In this document: one piece after another, positions 15,201 to 23,900 of the stretch
How the letters are laid out: each line of letters starts with the position of its first letter
Position numbering within the stretch: position 1 is the first letter of the stretch
Virus record (IMG/VR): IMGVR_UViG_3300033571_010163
Coordinates: 1 to 28,431 of that record
Length of the DNA: 28,431 nt
Direction: 5' to 3' (one strand)
DNA from: a virus
Position numbers and translations under genes: made by a program
Notes under the pieces: generated by a model
The model's database searches: none
What the model was told of the DNA's origin: nothing
Seen by the model: only the letters and a program-made list of their open reading frames with translations

Positions 15201-17161
15201 GCAAATGGATTAGATGGTAAATGACTAAAAGTAAATCGTATACCAGACGGTAAAGTCTTTAGTAGAGAATGACTCATAGTTATAATATTTGTAACAAAGT
15301 TTATATCGATTATAGTAGTTGCATTTGATGGTAAACAATTACTACCTTGGGGAGGAATAATATAGCTACCAAGTTTTAAATCCGATACAGAGTCTACTTT
15401 TAAAGTGTTTGACCCGATATTATTAACTCCTGATGTAAATTTTACTATATTATTTTCTTTTACTGATATAATACTATTTTTTAAAACATTTTTAACAGAT
15501 GTTAATTTTAAAATATAATTTCCTTCATTGGCTTGTTCAGCTAATGTCCTATCAACAAAATTAGATCTATCTCCACTTGTTCCTATTTCTAGATCCCCCG
15601 AAGGAGTAACCCATATAGGTTTGTCTGCACCTTCTATAGTAATATCATATGTTCGATCGGATAATCCTGTTGCATTTGTTGCTCTTAACACAAATCTAAA
15701 ATTTTTCTCTGTAGGAACTTCAAAAGGTGTTCCTACAATGTTAAGGTCTTCTATTCGTAACCCTGGAGGTAGTTGACCTGAAATTAAATCTAAAGATATA
15801 TCACCAGGGAAAATAAAAGATCCATTTGGTAATAACGGTTCATTATAATATGTTGGTCCTAAAATATAAGGATATCTTGGAAGATAAGTGTCATTTGGAT
15901 CAACAGTTACAAAATAAGCATATGTTCCTCTTGGATATTCCGGAGTAACACAATTTCGACCATTGCATTTATCTAAATCTCCAAACGCAATAATATATTC
16001 ATAATCTTCAATATAAGTTCCATCTGGTATGGTACCACTATATCTCTGTGTTTCTTTAAGTCTATAACTAGAACGCATTACGTTATATAATTCTGTAGGC
16101 AATGTTTCTCTCCAATGAGAATCTATATTTGGAGAAGGAAAATTATAAGTATCTTCTGGACGATCTTTATCGTATGTAAAACTATCTAATTCTTCAGTAA
16201 GAATAAAATAAGTATCATTGAATCTAACTATATCGTTTACTTTATAGCTATATCTAATGTTACTAGTTGTATATATTGCAGTCTCTATATTTCTAACATA
16301 TTCTAGCGGGAAAAAACGAATTATGCTTGAATTTAGAGTTAAATCGTTATATAAAACATTATATCCTTGATTGTCGGTATCTACAATTTCACCGAACACC
16401 CATCTATCATGAGATTCCAAATAAACTGATGCCGTTCTAGTATAAGTAGAAGACCAATCTCCAATAAAGGAATTAGAATACCCATAAGGTCCGTATATAG
16501 GATTACCGTCAAATGCATAACCTATAATAGGACTGTGTTTTGTAGGATCTTTTTCGTAAAGAAATCTTGGGTCAGTAATATAATGAAATCTACGATCCGA
16601 TCTAATTATACCTGACCCGTCACTAAATGGCCCCCAAGGATCTGTGCTATCATCTTGATATGACTGTATTGGATAAAGAGCAGAATTTTCTGTATACTGC
16701 TCACCTCCGATATCTGCGATTATTCCCGAATTAGGACTTCTAAAAGGAACACCGTCTATAGCAACTCCAAAAAAACCTTCGGTACTAGTGTTGCTTAATT
16801 TACGTGGAAAACCTGCTGTAGTTTTACCGTCTATAGTTCTTTCTTCTCTAGGAAGTTTAAAAACATATCTTTGTGGAAGAGGAGTATATGCATTAACGCT
16901 TTGTGGTTGTCCTAGCCACGCCGTTTGTGGCATTCCTGTACTTTTAATCCAAAAAAATTCTGCATTGCTATAAGTAGGTAACAACGTAGAATCTACAGAA
17001 TTATCAAATATTCTAGTTTCAGGAGAACTTTGATCTTCCTTATCATAAACAATAATTGGTATTGTTACAGTTGTTCTTTCACTAAATGGCTCAATTGTAT
17101 TAGTAAGAGGATTAGTTCCTAAATTATAATTTGATGCATAAGCCCAGCTAGGTATTCCCAT
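12284..17161 (-). CDS. Giant modular tail/fibre protein, 1625 aa
   Basis: A probable adhesive virion protein. Four putative-Ig (He_PIG/cadherin-like) signatures of the form LPPGLxxxxxGxxxG occur near residues 461, 726, 906 and 1083. Three carbohydrate-binding-like segments with aromatic NDIVxYxxxYYxA patterns lie near 301-349, 1116-1157 and 1164-1205; the last two are tandem. A degenerate module of about 75 residues, ending in (I)PSGTRFTF, is repeated near 572-648, 955-1029 and 1420-1496, with a partial copy after the first. The last 90 residues contain a separate domain. No signal peptide is seen, as expected for a cytosol-assembled virion protein. A clear AGGAG and a GATAAATA octamer precede the ATG at 17161. 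Receptor or glycan binding is inferred from the domains; the exact tail position is unknown. Confidence 0.82.
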   Translation of the reverse strand: MGIPSWAYASNYNLGTNPLTNTIEPFSERTTVTIPIIVYDKEDQSSPETRIFDNSVDSTLLPTYSNAEFFWIKSTGMPQTAWLGQPQSVNAYTPLPQRYVFKLPREERTIDGKTTAGFPRKLSNTSTEGFFGVAIDGVPFRSPNSGIIADIGGEQYTENSALYPIQSYQDDSTDPWGPFSDGSGIIRSDRRFHYITDPRFLYEKDPTKHSPIIGYAFDGNPIYGPYGYSNSFIGDWSSTYTRTASVYLESHDRWVFGEIVDTDNQGYNVLYNDLTLNSSIIRFFPLEYVRNIETAIYTTSNIRYSYKVNDIVRFNDTYFILTEELDSFTYDKDRPEDTYNFPSPNIDSHWRETLPTELYNVMRSSYRLKETQRYSGTIPDGTYIEDYEYIIAFGDLDKCNGRNCVTPEYPRGTYAYFVTVDPNDTYLPRYPYILGPTYYNEPLLPNGSFIFPGDISLDLISGQLPPGLRIEDLNIVGTPFEVPTEKNFRFVLRATNATGLSDRTYDITIEGADKPIWVTPSGDLEIGTSGDRSNFVDRTLAEQANEGNYILKLTSVKNVLKNSIISVKENNIVKFTSGVNNIGSNTLKVDSVSDLKLGSYIIPPQGSNCLPSNATTIIDINFVTNIITMSHSLLKTLPSGIRFTFSHLPSNPFASNTQITSIDTISKTVSLSKPVISEIPWGTRLRFTSTYRHVNLFVVDGDYVNYQLSAIDQDLATGQKLTYYIPPRGGELPPGLSLSLDGIISGFAEPIILNDAGEYNGNYDMQLYDRYAYDYGVRPYNGFDSFLYDNTIFDYSDLVRNPRKLNRYYSFIVRAFDGQYYEDRRFRIFVIGDDMFRSDTTIMEVGSRIYTADITPIRKPFWLTPSYLGKRRANNYITMFLDVYDVNTLRGALGYVLDPVNDDGSISRLPPGMILDQTSGELYGDVPYQPAVTKTYKFTVRAIRYDPDNPLYGYEKFTSSVNSVGQNALKLDSVLNLRIDSLVTSSQGNNYIIPGTVITSIDEGSKTVTLSTNIQNTIPSGTRFTFSYVVSSAKTFTLDIIGEIDSTIRFITEGDLGEIPANFISSLQVEATSTVTNAVLNYTLIGGRLPPGLNLIGDGTIQGKVKQFSEGIYRSFWKAYRVYAIDDIVLYNDKYYIATVPSEESSFNLNQWIEYYQFPDGIFKSYWRPFISYFINDIVRYEDNYYIATSPNNSETFSYETWDVYIDQSGGLTIFDQNDFTLDKSNTTIDRDYKFIVLAQDQFKLSAITKNFTISITTPNDLLYSNIYVKPFLKTNKRLELTDFFTNPEIFTHTMLYRPSDQSFGVQTELKMLMYAGIETKVASEYVAALGRSSRKRYRFGSVKKAIAKSPGTNNVVYEAVYIEVIDNMENDKGSIPTSFKVKIGKDPTRKDPDNGTNPLETKIKVNQGKRDLWDVSSNTIFYNKLSASIGSSTLTINSIYNIEVNDLITSAIGSYFQKETAILSIDKDSNTIVISKPLISSIPANTQIRFDKDDLSRILVQDKVMTADYNGQTVGDINYRSLFGNSTTNIRKNIEKIGETERNFLPLWMRTPQSFSGIEQGFTKGILLCYAKPGYGDTIVNNIKNLGIDFKSIDFTVDRVIIDSVKGDDGDKYIAFAAREIING
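12321..12328 (-). promoter_or_regulatory. Late-type promoter inside the 1625-aa gene
   Basis: The minus strand reads GATAAATA preceded by C, the same CGATAAATA form as three other sites in the window. It lies within the last codons of the giant gene, about 30 bases before the ATG at 12291. Confidence 0.55.
12675..12903 (-). repeat. Protein-level repeat module, copy 3 (giant tail gene)
   Basis: Encodes a segment of about 75 residues with IGSSTLTINSI, then AILSIDKDSNTIVISKP, then IPANTQIRF. It aligns by eye with the segments at 14075-14298 and 15220-15447. Boundaries are approximate. Confidence 0.6.
14075..14298 (-). repeat. Protein-level repeat module, copy 2 (giant tail gene)
   Basis: Encodes VGQNALKLDSVLNLRI, then VITSIDEGSKTVTLS, then IPSGTRFTFSY, the clearest form of the module. 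Boundaries are approximate. Confidence 0.65.
15220..15447 (-). repeat. Protein-level repeat module, copy 1 (giant tail gene)
   Basis: Encodes IGSNTLKVDSVSDLKLGS, then LPSGIRFTFSH. A partial copy (TQITSIDTISKTVSLSKP, then IPWGTRLRF) follows directly at about 15080-15200. Boundaries are approximate. Confidence 0.62.
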
Positions 17162-17181
17162 TCTTAAAAGCTCCTATGCAA

Positions 17182-17189
17182 TATTTATC
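17182..17189 (-). promoter_or_regulatory. Late-type promoter of the 1625-aa gene
   Basis: The minus strand reads GATAAATA preceded by C, about 21 bases before the ATG at 17161, with AGGAGC between the two. The intergenic gap is only 38 bases and the octamer is its main feature. Confidence 0.65.
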
Positions 17190-17199
17190 GCAAAAAGAG

Positions 17200-17934
17200 T
17201 TAAACGAAAGGACCTCCGTCTATTCCTATAGATGAAGGACTTGCTATAGATCCCATATCTATACCAGTAACATGTAGTAACCAAGATATAGGAGAGGTGA
17301 ATTCTGTATATATAGGTCCAAAATCAAAAGTTAAAAATTGATTCTGTATATCCCTAACATCAATACCATAGATTAATCCTGTTACATTTCCAGTTAAATT
17401 ACCGTTAACATTTCCAGTTAAATTACCGTCAAATAAATTTGCACTAATAGTAGAACCCGATCCGCCAATAATATTAAATCCATTGAGATCTAAATCTCCA
17501 CCTAATTTAGGAGAGGTATCTGTTTCTATGTTATAGTTAGACCCAGTAATAGTAAGTGTATTACCAACAATTGCTGTTGATATTCCTGTGCCTCCGACGA
17601 TATTAATAGCTTGATCCACAGTTGACGCTATTAAAGATCCGGTATTAGCATTTACTCTAACTAAAACATTACGATTATTATCAATAAGTATTTCGTTTGG
17701 GTTGTTCGTAAGGGTTACACCAGAACCTGCAACTAAACTCTTTAACCTTAAATCTACGCCAATTTTTTCTTTATATATTCCTATACCGGTTCCGACATTG
17801 TGAATAGTATTAGCTTGACCACCTTGGAGTTCTAATTCGTCAAAATTAGCATTAATTTTAGAAAATGCTGTTCGAAGATCGTCACCAGTTCCGTCATTTG
17901 GGACAAGTCCAACATTAATAGTTTGTAAAGCCAT
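17200..17934 (-). CDS. Tail fibre-type structural protein, 244 aa
   Basis: A probable fibre or baseplate-linked structural protein. It starts with INVGLVPNDGTGDDLRTAFS followed by KINANFDELE, a module also seen at the start of the 2346-residue fibre and, in weaker form, of the 230-residue protein. The body is Gly/Asn/Thr-rich beta sequence with LGGDLDLNGFNI, a common phage-fibre motif, and a GNLTGNVN repeat pair encoded by a tandem 24-base repeat. GAGGA precedes the ATG and a GATAAATA octamer lies 19 bases upstream. It sits between the two giant tail genes with gaps of 35-38 bases, each holding a late-type promoter. Confidence 0.82.
   Translation of the reverse strand: MALQTINVGLVPNDGTGDDLRTAFSKINANFDELELQGGQANTIHNVGTGIGIYKEKIGVDLRLKSLVAGSGVTLTNNPNEILIDNNRNVLVRVNANTGSLIASTVDQAINIVGGTGISTAIVGNTLTITGSNYNIETDTSPKLGGDLDLNGFNIIGGSGSTISANLFDGNLTGNVNGNLTGNVTGLIYGIDVRDIQNQFLTFDFGPIYTEFTSPISWLLHVTGIDMGSIASPSSIGIDGGPFV
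17384..17431 (-). repeat. Tandem 24-base repeat, two copies
   Basis: 17384-17407 and 17408-17431 are identical except for one base. On the minus strand they encode GNLTGNVN followed by GNLTGNVT in the 244-residue tail protein. The copies stay in frame, so repeat number could change without breaking the gene. Confidence 0.85.
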
Positions 17935-17952
17935 AGATTTATTCCTCTGTAG

Positions 17953-17960
17953 TATTTATC
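17953..17960 (-). promoter_or_regulatory. Late-type promoter of the 244-aa tail gene
   Basis: The minus strand reads GATAAATA preceded by C, 19 bases before the ATG at 17934, in a 35-base gap between two virion genes. Confidence 0.65.
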
Positions 17961-17969
17961 GAGCTATGG

Positions 17970-20900
17970 TTAATGTTTACCAACCATAACTTCGATTATT
18001 CCTACATGATCTGAATCATAATTTTGTAATGCCTTACCAATTATGCTTCCTGGCTTTGGATCCGTAGATGCCATAGCAACACCTGGAACAACACCAACCA
18101 CCATTAAGTCGCCTTTAGATATCTTACCAATAACCTTACATGGTACTCGACCTTGTAATGCTATTAGATTCTTCTCACCAGGACAACTACCATTCATTAT
18201 GTAGGCTGCTTGAGTACTTACAACGCCCGCAACTTTAGTAGTTCCTGCTCCAGAAGCTTGTATTACATCAAACTCCCCTCCGATCATTAAAACAGTACCA
18301 GGCTCATAAATCTTATCACCTTGATAATACTCTGCAATATCTGCTGCGTATGTTGCTTCTAATGTTGCGCCAGTTCCTAATGTCCAAGAACCTTGTACTC
18401 TTGTTGTACCTGATCTAGAATCTAAGAATAAATTACCTTGTGGAGAGTAAAATTCTAAATACTGATTTGGAGAAGTTCCACTACTTCCTATTGCTTTGTT
18501 GCCGCTAACATTAAATTGAGTAGTTGCATTTATTATAGATCCACTGAAACCACCATTTCCACTATCTCTTAATACTAAAGTTCCTTTATCAGCAGCAACA
18601 CTTTCGTTATATGTGCTTTGATATGCAACGGTAGTGTAAGTATTAGAACCAGTTCTAACAAGAGCTCCGTTAGTTGTAAATAGGCTATTATAAATACCTC
18701 CGCCTTCTTGTACAACTGTAGCAAATGTAACTGCCGCAGGTGTTGCAGTTGAAGCACTACTATTACCTAAAACTGTATCAGTTCCTATTTGCGGTAGATT
18801 TGATAAAGAAATACCATTATTTTTAAGAGTAACAAAACCGTCAGTTATTGTAAATGCACTACTATCAAAACTTGCAACACCACTTGATGCCTGTTTTGTT
18901 TCAGGTGTTCCTGTAGGAGCACTTGCTCTAGTAGTAGCTAAAGATAATTCTAATTTGCTTTGAGCAATAGCTGCGGTAAGACTTACATCGGAGTTAACAA
19001 TTACACCCGGCTGTATTGCTGAAGTAAGAGTATTTGTTGCTAATGTAAATAGAACATCACCTGCTTGAGCGCCCCAAGTAAAGTTTGTACCATTAAACAC
19101 AAACAATGAATTATTTGTAACATTAGTAATTGGATTTGGAAGACTTACTCCTCCTAATTCTCTAAGTTCATTCTGTGAAGAAGTTAAATCATCTACATAT
19201 TTCTTTGTAGCGGCATGCATATTACTTGTTGGATCGGAGTGAAGTGTAATAAATCCAAGCATTGTTCCGCCGGCAAGAGCTAATTTTGTATCTGCATAAG
19301 ATTTTGTTGCAGCGTCACTTCCGGTTGTTGGATCTAACATGTTTACAATTTTATAGCTACCCATATTCATGTTAGCTTTCATTTGTAATTGTCCGTCTAA
19401 ACTCATAAATCCAGAATTAATACTAGGAATTAGTCTACCAGTTGCAGGATTAATTACTGCACCATTATGTGTTAAACCTAATCGACGATCAATATAAGAA
19501 CGAACTGCTTGTTCTGTTGGAACACTATCTGTGGCATTATCAAACATACTATCATCGACAGAAAATTCAGCAATAGCAACACCGCGTTTAAATCCAAGAC
19601 CGTCTAGATTACTAATAGCAATAGAACTAGAGAATGTAACAGTACCAGTACCTTGGTCGACCTTGAAGAACTCGCCAACTTTAAAGTTACCATCTTGGTC
19701 AGTTGATGCATAGAATACACGCCCCTTACCGATTTCTTGAACTTCTGCGGCAGTATCTGAATCTCTGTCTGGTCTTCCAAAAATAGTATTTGGGAAATTG
19801 GTTGAAGAATAACTTCCTGTACCTACTTCCAACATATCATGCCCAGTACAACGTACTGTTGAAATCATAACTGTAACATTACCAGGACTGTCTGCAGGCA
19901 GAACTGCTTTAAGATTTGGATTACTGTCAAATCCTCCTTCTAGTAATCCAATTGGATAAGCAAGTCCACCAGTGGCTGGATATTCTGGAGTTACTACACC
20001 TAGATTGTCTAATTCAAGAACAGCATATAATGTTCCATTATCTTCACTAGAAATGTATCTTGAAATTTTATGAACTCTACCATACCAACCAACTAGCATA
20101 ATAAAACCTGTTTCAAAACTATTAAGAATTCTTTCTTCATCTAATGTTGAAATATCTCTAATAGCAACTTTATAACTTCCAGGAACACCCCATGTATAAT
20201 AGCTAGATCCTACTATTTGAGTAGTACCATATATTATCGTAGTAGAATCACTTAAAGATTTAACAGGGCCTTGGAAGGTATCGGAAATAGTAAACTTAGT
20301 GTCATCGTCTACAGTTTTAACCCAATATTCTACTCCTCCTGTAATACCTCCTGCAGATGCTGTAAAGATTATTTTTTGATCTGCAATTAAGTCTCCCACA
20401 CCTAACGTAGAAATTTGGTCTGTAGAAGAGAATATTCTATTAACAGTTACAGTAAATGGTTGACACTGTTGATCGTTTGAATCGTAGTACGATGTCATAA
20501 TAATAGAACGGAATGGTTCTTTTAATTGTGTTTCACATTCACCGTTAGCAGCACCCCAAGTAACGGATCCCGAAGAGAAAATGTCTGTATTAACTACAAT
20601 AACAGTAAAGCTATCTGGATCAATAATTGTGTCAACAAAATAATATCCTCTGCTAGGATTACCATTAGTTCCTGCTAAAAATACGAGATAAATCTCGTCA
20701 CCAGCATTTAATAAATGTGCTTCAGAAGTAACAGTTACAGTTGTAAGATTCCATGTAAATGTTCCAACCTTTGCTGAAAGATTACTAATAGCGATAACTC
20801 TATTGACATAATTAGGAGATTCATACATTACAAGAGCAGTAGACGGTCTTGTAGCAGTCTCTCTGTTAATATCATATATTAATAGTGAGATATGTTGACG

Positions 20901-23900
20901 AACAGTAATTTTTTCCCCATCAGGAATGGCTTCTAAAATTCCTGTTCCGGCGCCAGCGCCTAGTCCACCACTTGCTAAATTAACTCTATAAATTTTTCCA
21001 TTTGCCGGTGTTGGAAGATCTCCTGTATCTATAATTTCTTGAGCATTATTAACAAGATATCTAAAAACCTGTCTATTCGGAGCATTGCCAAAGAATACTT
21101 CTAGTTCACTACTATTAGCAAGGGTATATTCGGTTGTTAATTCATGAATATATAAAACAATATCATCTGCTCTATTATAATACTGATTAATAGGAGCACC
21201 GTCTGGTATACTTCCTGTATATGTGAATGTAGTTATATTGCCGCTGCCGCCTATACCTGTAACTGTAATAGTTAAATCGTTTATAGTTATTAATCCGCCA
21301 AATACAGTTCCTAATATAACAATTTGATTTCCTGGAGCATATCCACTACCATTGGAAAAAATTGTTACAATATAAGATGTTTCGTTAACAGTAATGTTAA
21401 ATTTTGCACCTGAACCAGACCCTGATAAATTCGTTCCGCTAATTTCAGTATACTGATCAAATGGTGAATATATTGTTGCACCAATAACCATATCTTCTAG
21501 TAGATAAACGTCATCTGGAATTTCTAATGGATATGCACCTTTAGCAACAAGAGCAAAAGAACCGTGTGCCGAAGATCCGCCAACTGATCTAATTTGTCCT
21601 CCTGTGTCAGAAAAATATGAAATTTGATTGTAGTATGTAAAGACACCTACAGCTTCTAATAATCCACCATTAATAGCAGCAAGACCGTATCCCAAATCAT
21701 TTAATTGAGTATAATCATTACAAAGCATAGAGTTATTACCACCGGAAAGGAACTCAATGCTTGTACTTGGCATGAATAATCTTGTTGAATCTTCAATTAA
21801 GGTGTATTCTGGATCATCCGGAGTTGCAGGATTAATATGTATTAATGCTGTTCCAGCTTCCTGATCCCACGCAGTAATCAGATCAACTTGGAATCTAACA
21901 CCATTGATATAAAATGCACAGGGAAGATTTGGTAAACGGATATTTAATCCATCTACTTCTATAGTTGTATCATTTATTCTGCTAGTGACTTCTGCTGGAA
22001 CATTTCCAGCAAAAGCATCAACAAGCATACCACCTGCAAATATTCTTTCATTAGTACTTTTACTAAATGAAGATGATGTTTGAATATATGGGGATTTATT
22101 GAGAATTTGACCAAGTGGGTCAAGAACACACATAAATCCACCGTGTTCTTGACATGAAATTGAACGTAGTATTGTTGCTTCATTCATTAAGAATACATCA
22201 AGATTATTATTATCCTTTGGTGGATTTACAGAAGCATCTTGATTTATAATATCTAACATAAATTGAACAAGATCGGCAACAGCATTAACTGACCCCGCTT
22301 CTGGAACTTCGGTCATATTTCTTACTTGAGATATTCTTACACTTGCTGGATAAGCATTTTGATAAAGAGTAAGCGGAGGTAATTTTTGTACTACTCTTTG
22401 ACTTATAGTTGAAATATATTCTATCGCAGCCGCTGTTTCAGTTAATTGAACTGTAATTGCTTTGTATGCACTTGCACTAATAAAGTATTCATTAGCAGCT
22501 TCTAAAGACCTATAATATCCCCCATAAAATAAATCATAGGCTAGTGCATCAACAATTAATCCTACGTCTCTCTTACAGAGTGTTTCGTCATATATAAAGA
22601 ATGCACCGTTAATAAAATCGATGATGCTATTTTGTAATGATACACTCGATGTAGTCATTGTTGTATAATCGGTAACAAGTTGAGAATCAACTGATATTAA
22701 ACTTGGGGTTATTGCTGCTGGAAGACTACCATTATTTTGTAAAGCATATCGTACTACGTCAACTAATGCTTCTATCTGATATCCAACTGATGCTGTACTT
22801 GTTATACCGCCTATTCTAGGGATTGCAGTTTGAAAACCACCGTACGTTTCTCCTACAGTAATTGTATACATTAGTGTTTTTAATTGAGCATAAGCAGCTA
22901 ATGTAGGTGCTAATTCGTTTGTTCCTATAATCTCTGTTCCAACTAGATAATAAGCACTCGCAGCATCTCTTGTTTGTAAATTTCCTCCATAAGTAATATC
23001 ATAACAAATAGCATCAACAATCAATCCTACGTCTCTAGCACAAGCTTCTCCGCTTATAGCAAGTTCATACCAAATACTAGTAGATGTTGCATTTGCTATT
23101 TGATAATCAATCCATGCAACAATTTCTGCCTGGATGTAATCTCTATTATTAATAAGCAAATTCTTTGCGTCTATAAATTCTTCCGGTCTTCCAGAAGTTG
23201 CAGGCCATACATAATCTGGAATATTATTGAGACCGTTGTCGATGATATCGATCATTATAGCAATATTATCTGTAATCGATGTTTGAGAAACAGTACTCAC
23301 TACTAATGCATTTAATAAATCTTTTAATTCTTCTAATGCTTCTAGGGTAGCAGTTTTATCAGCACCTAAAACAGCCGCAGCTTGTGTTCCTCTGTAGTAT
23401 GCACGAGCTGCTGCTATTGAATTAAAGTTACTTCCAAAAACCACATCATATGCTAACGCGGTAATAATAAGATCAGTATCTCTTTTACATTTTACTTCGT
23501 CATACTGAAGTCCTCTTAATTCTTGATTTACAAATCCTATTACTTCTTCTTGTATAAATTCTCTATTCTGTAGAAGTATAGATGAAGCATTTATTAAATC
23601 TCCCGGATTATTAATTGATCCATTATATAAACTTCTGCTTGTATTTGTAAGATAATGATAACCATAGATTCTATCAGTTGCCGGCAGGTCTGTATCAAAA
23701 AATTGATCTCTACGGAAGTAGGTATCGATAGCCCAACTTGCTGATCTTCCTTGTCTTGGACGAATAAGTGTTCTTCTTAATTCATCTCCTATAATCGATG
23801 TATTTGGTGGGACGCGAATTGGATAATGTTCATAATAATTTCCAGTTTCGACAAATATAGATATTTGTATATCTTTTACCGGATTTCCAAATTCTAAATA

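Noticed and set aside
18575-18757. Minus-strand Leu-rich 60-residue frame that looks like a membrane protein
   Set aside because: It is an out-of-frame reading of the giant fibre gene; the fibre frame is continuous and motif-bearing through this region.
21974-22183. Minus-strand 69-residue frame within the fibre gene
   Set aside because: Out-of-frame shadow of the fibre gene with no ribosome site.
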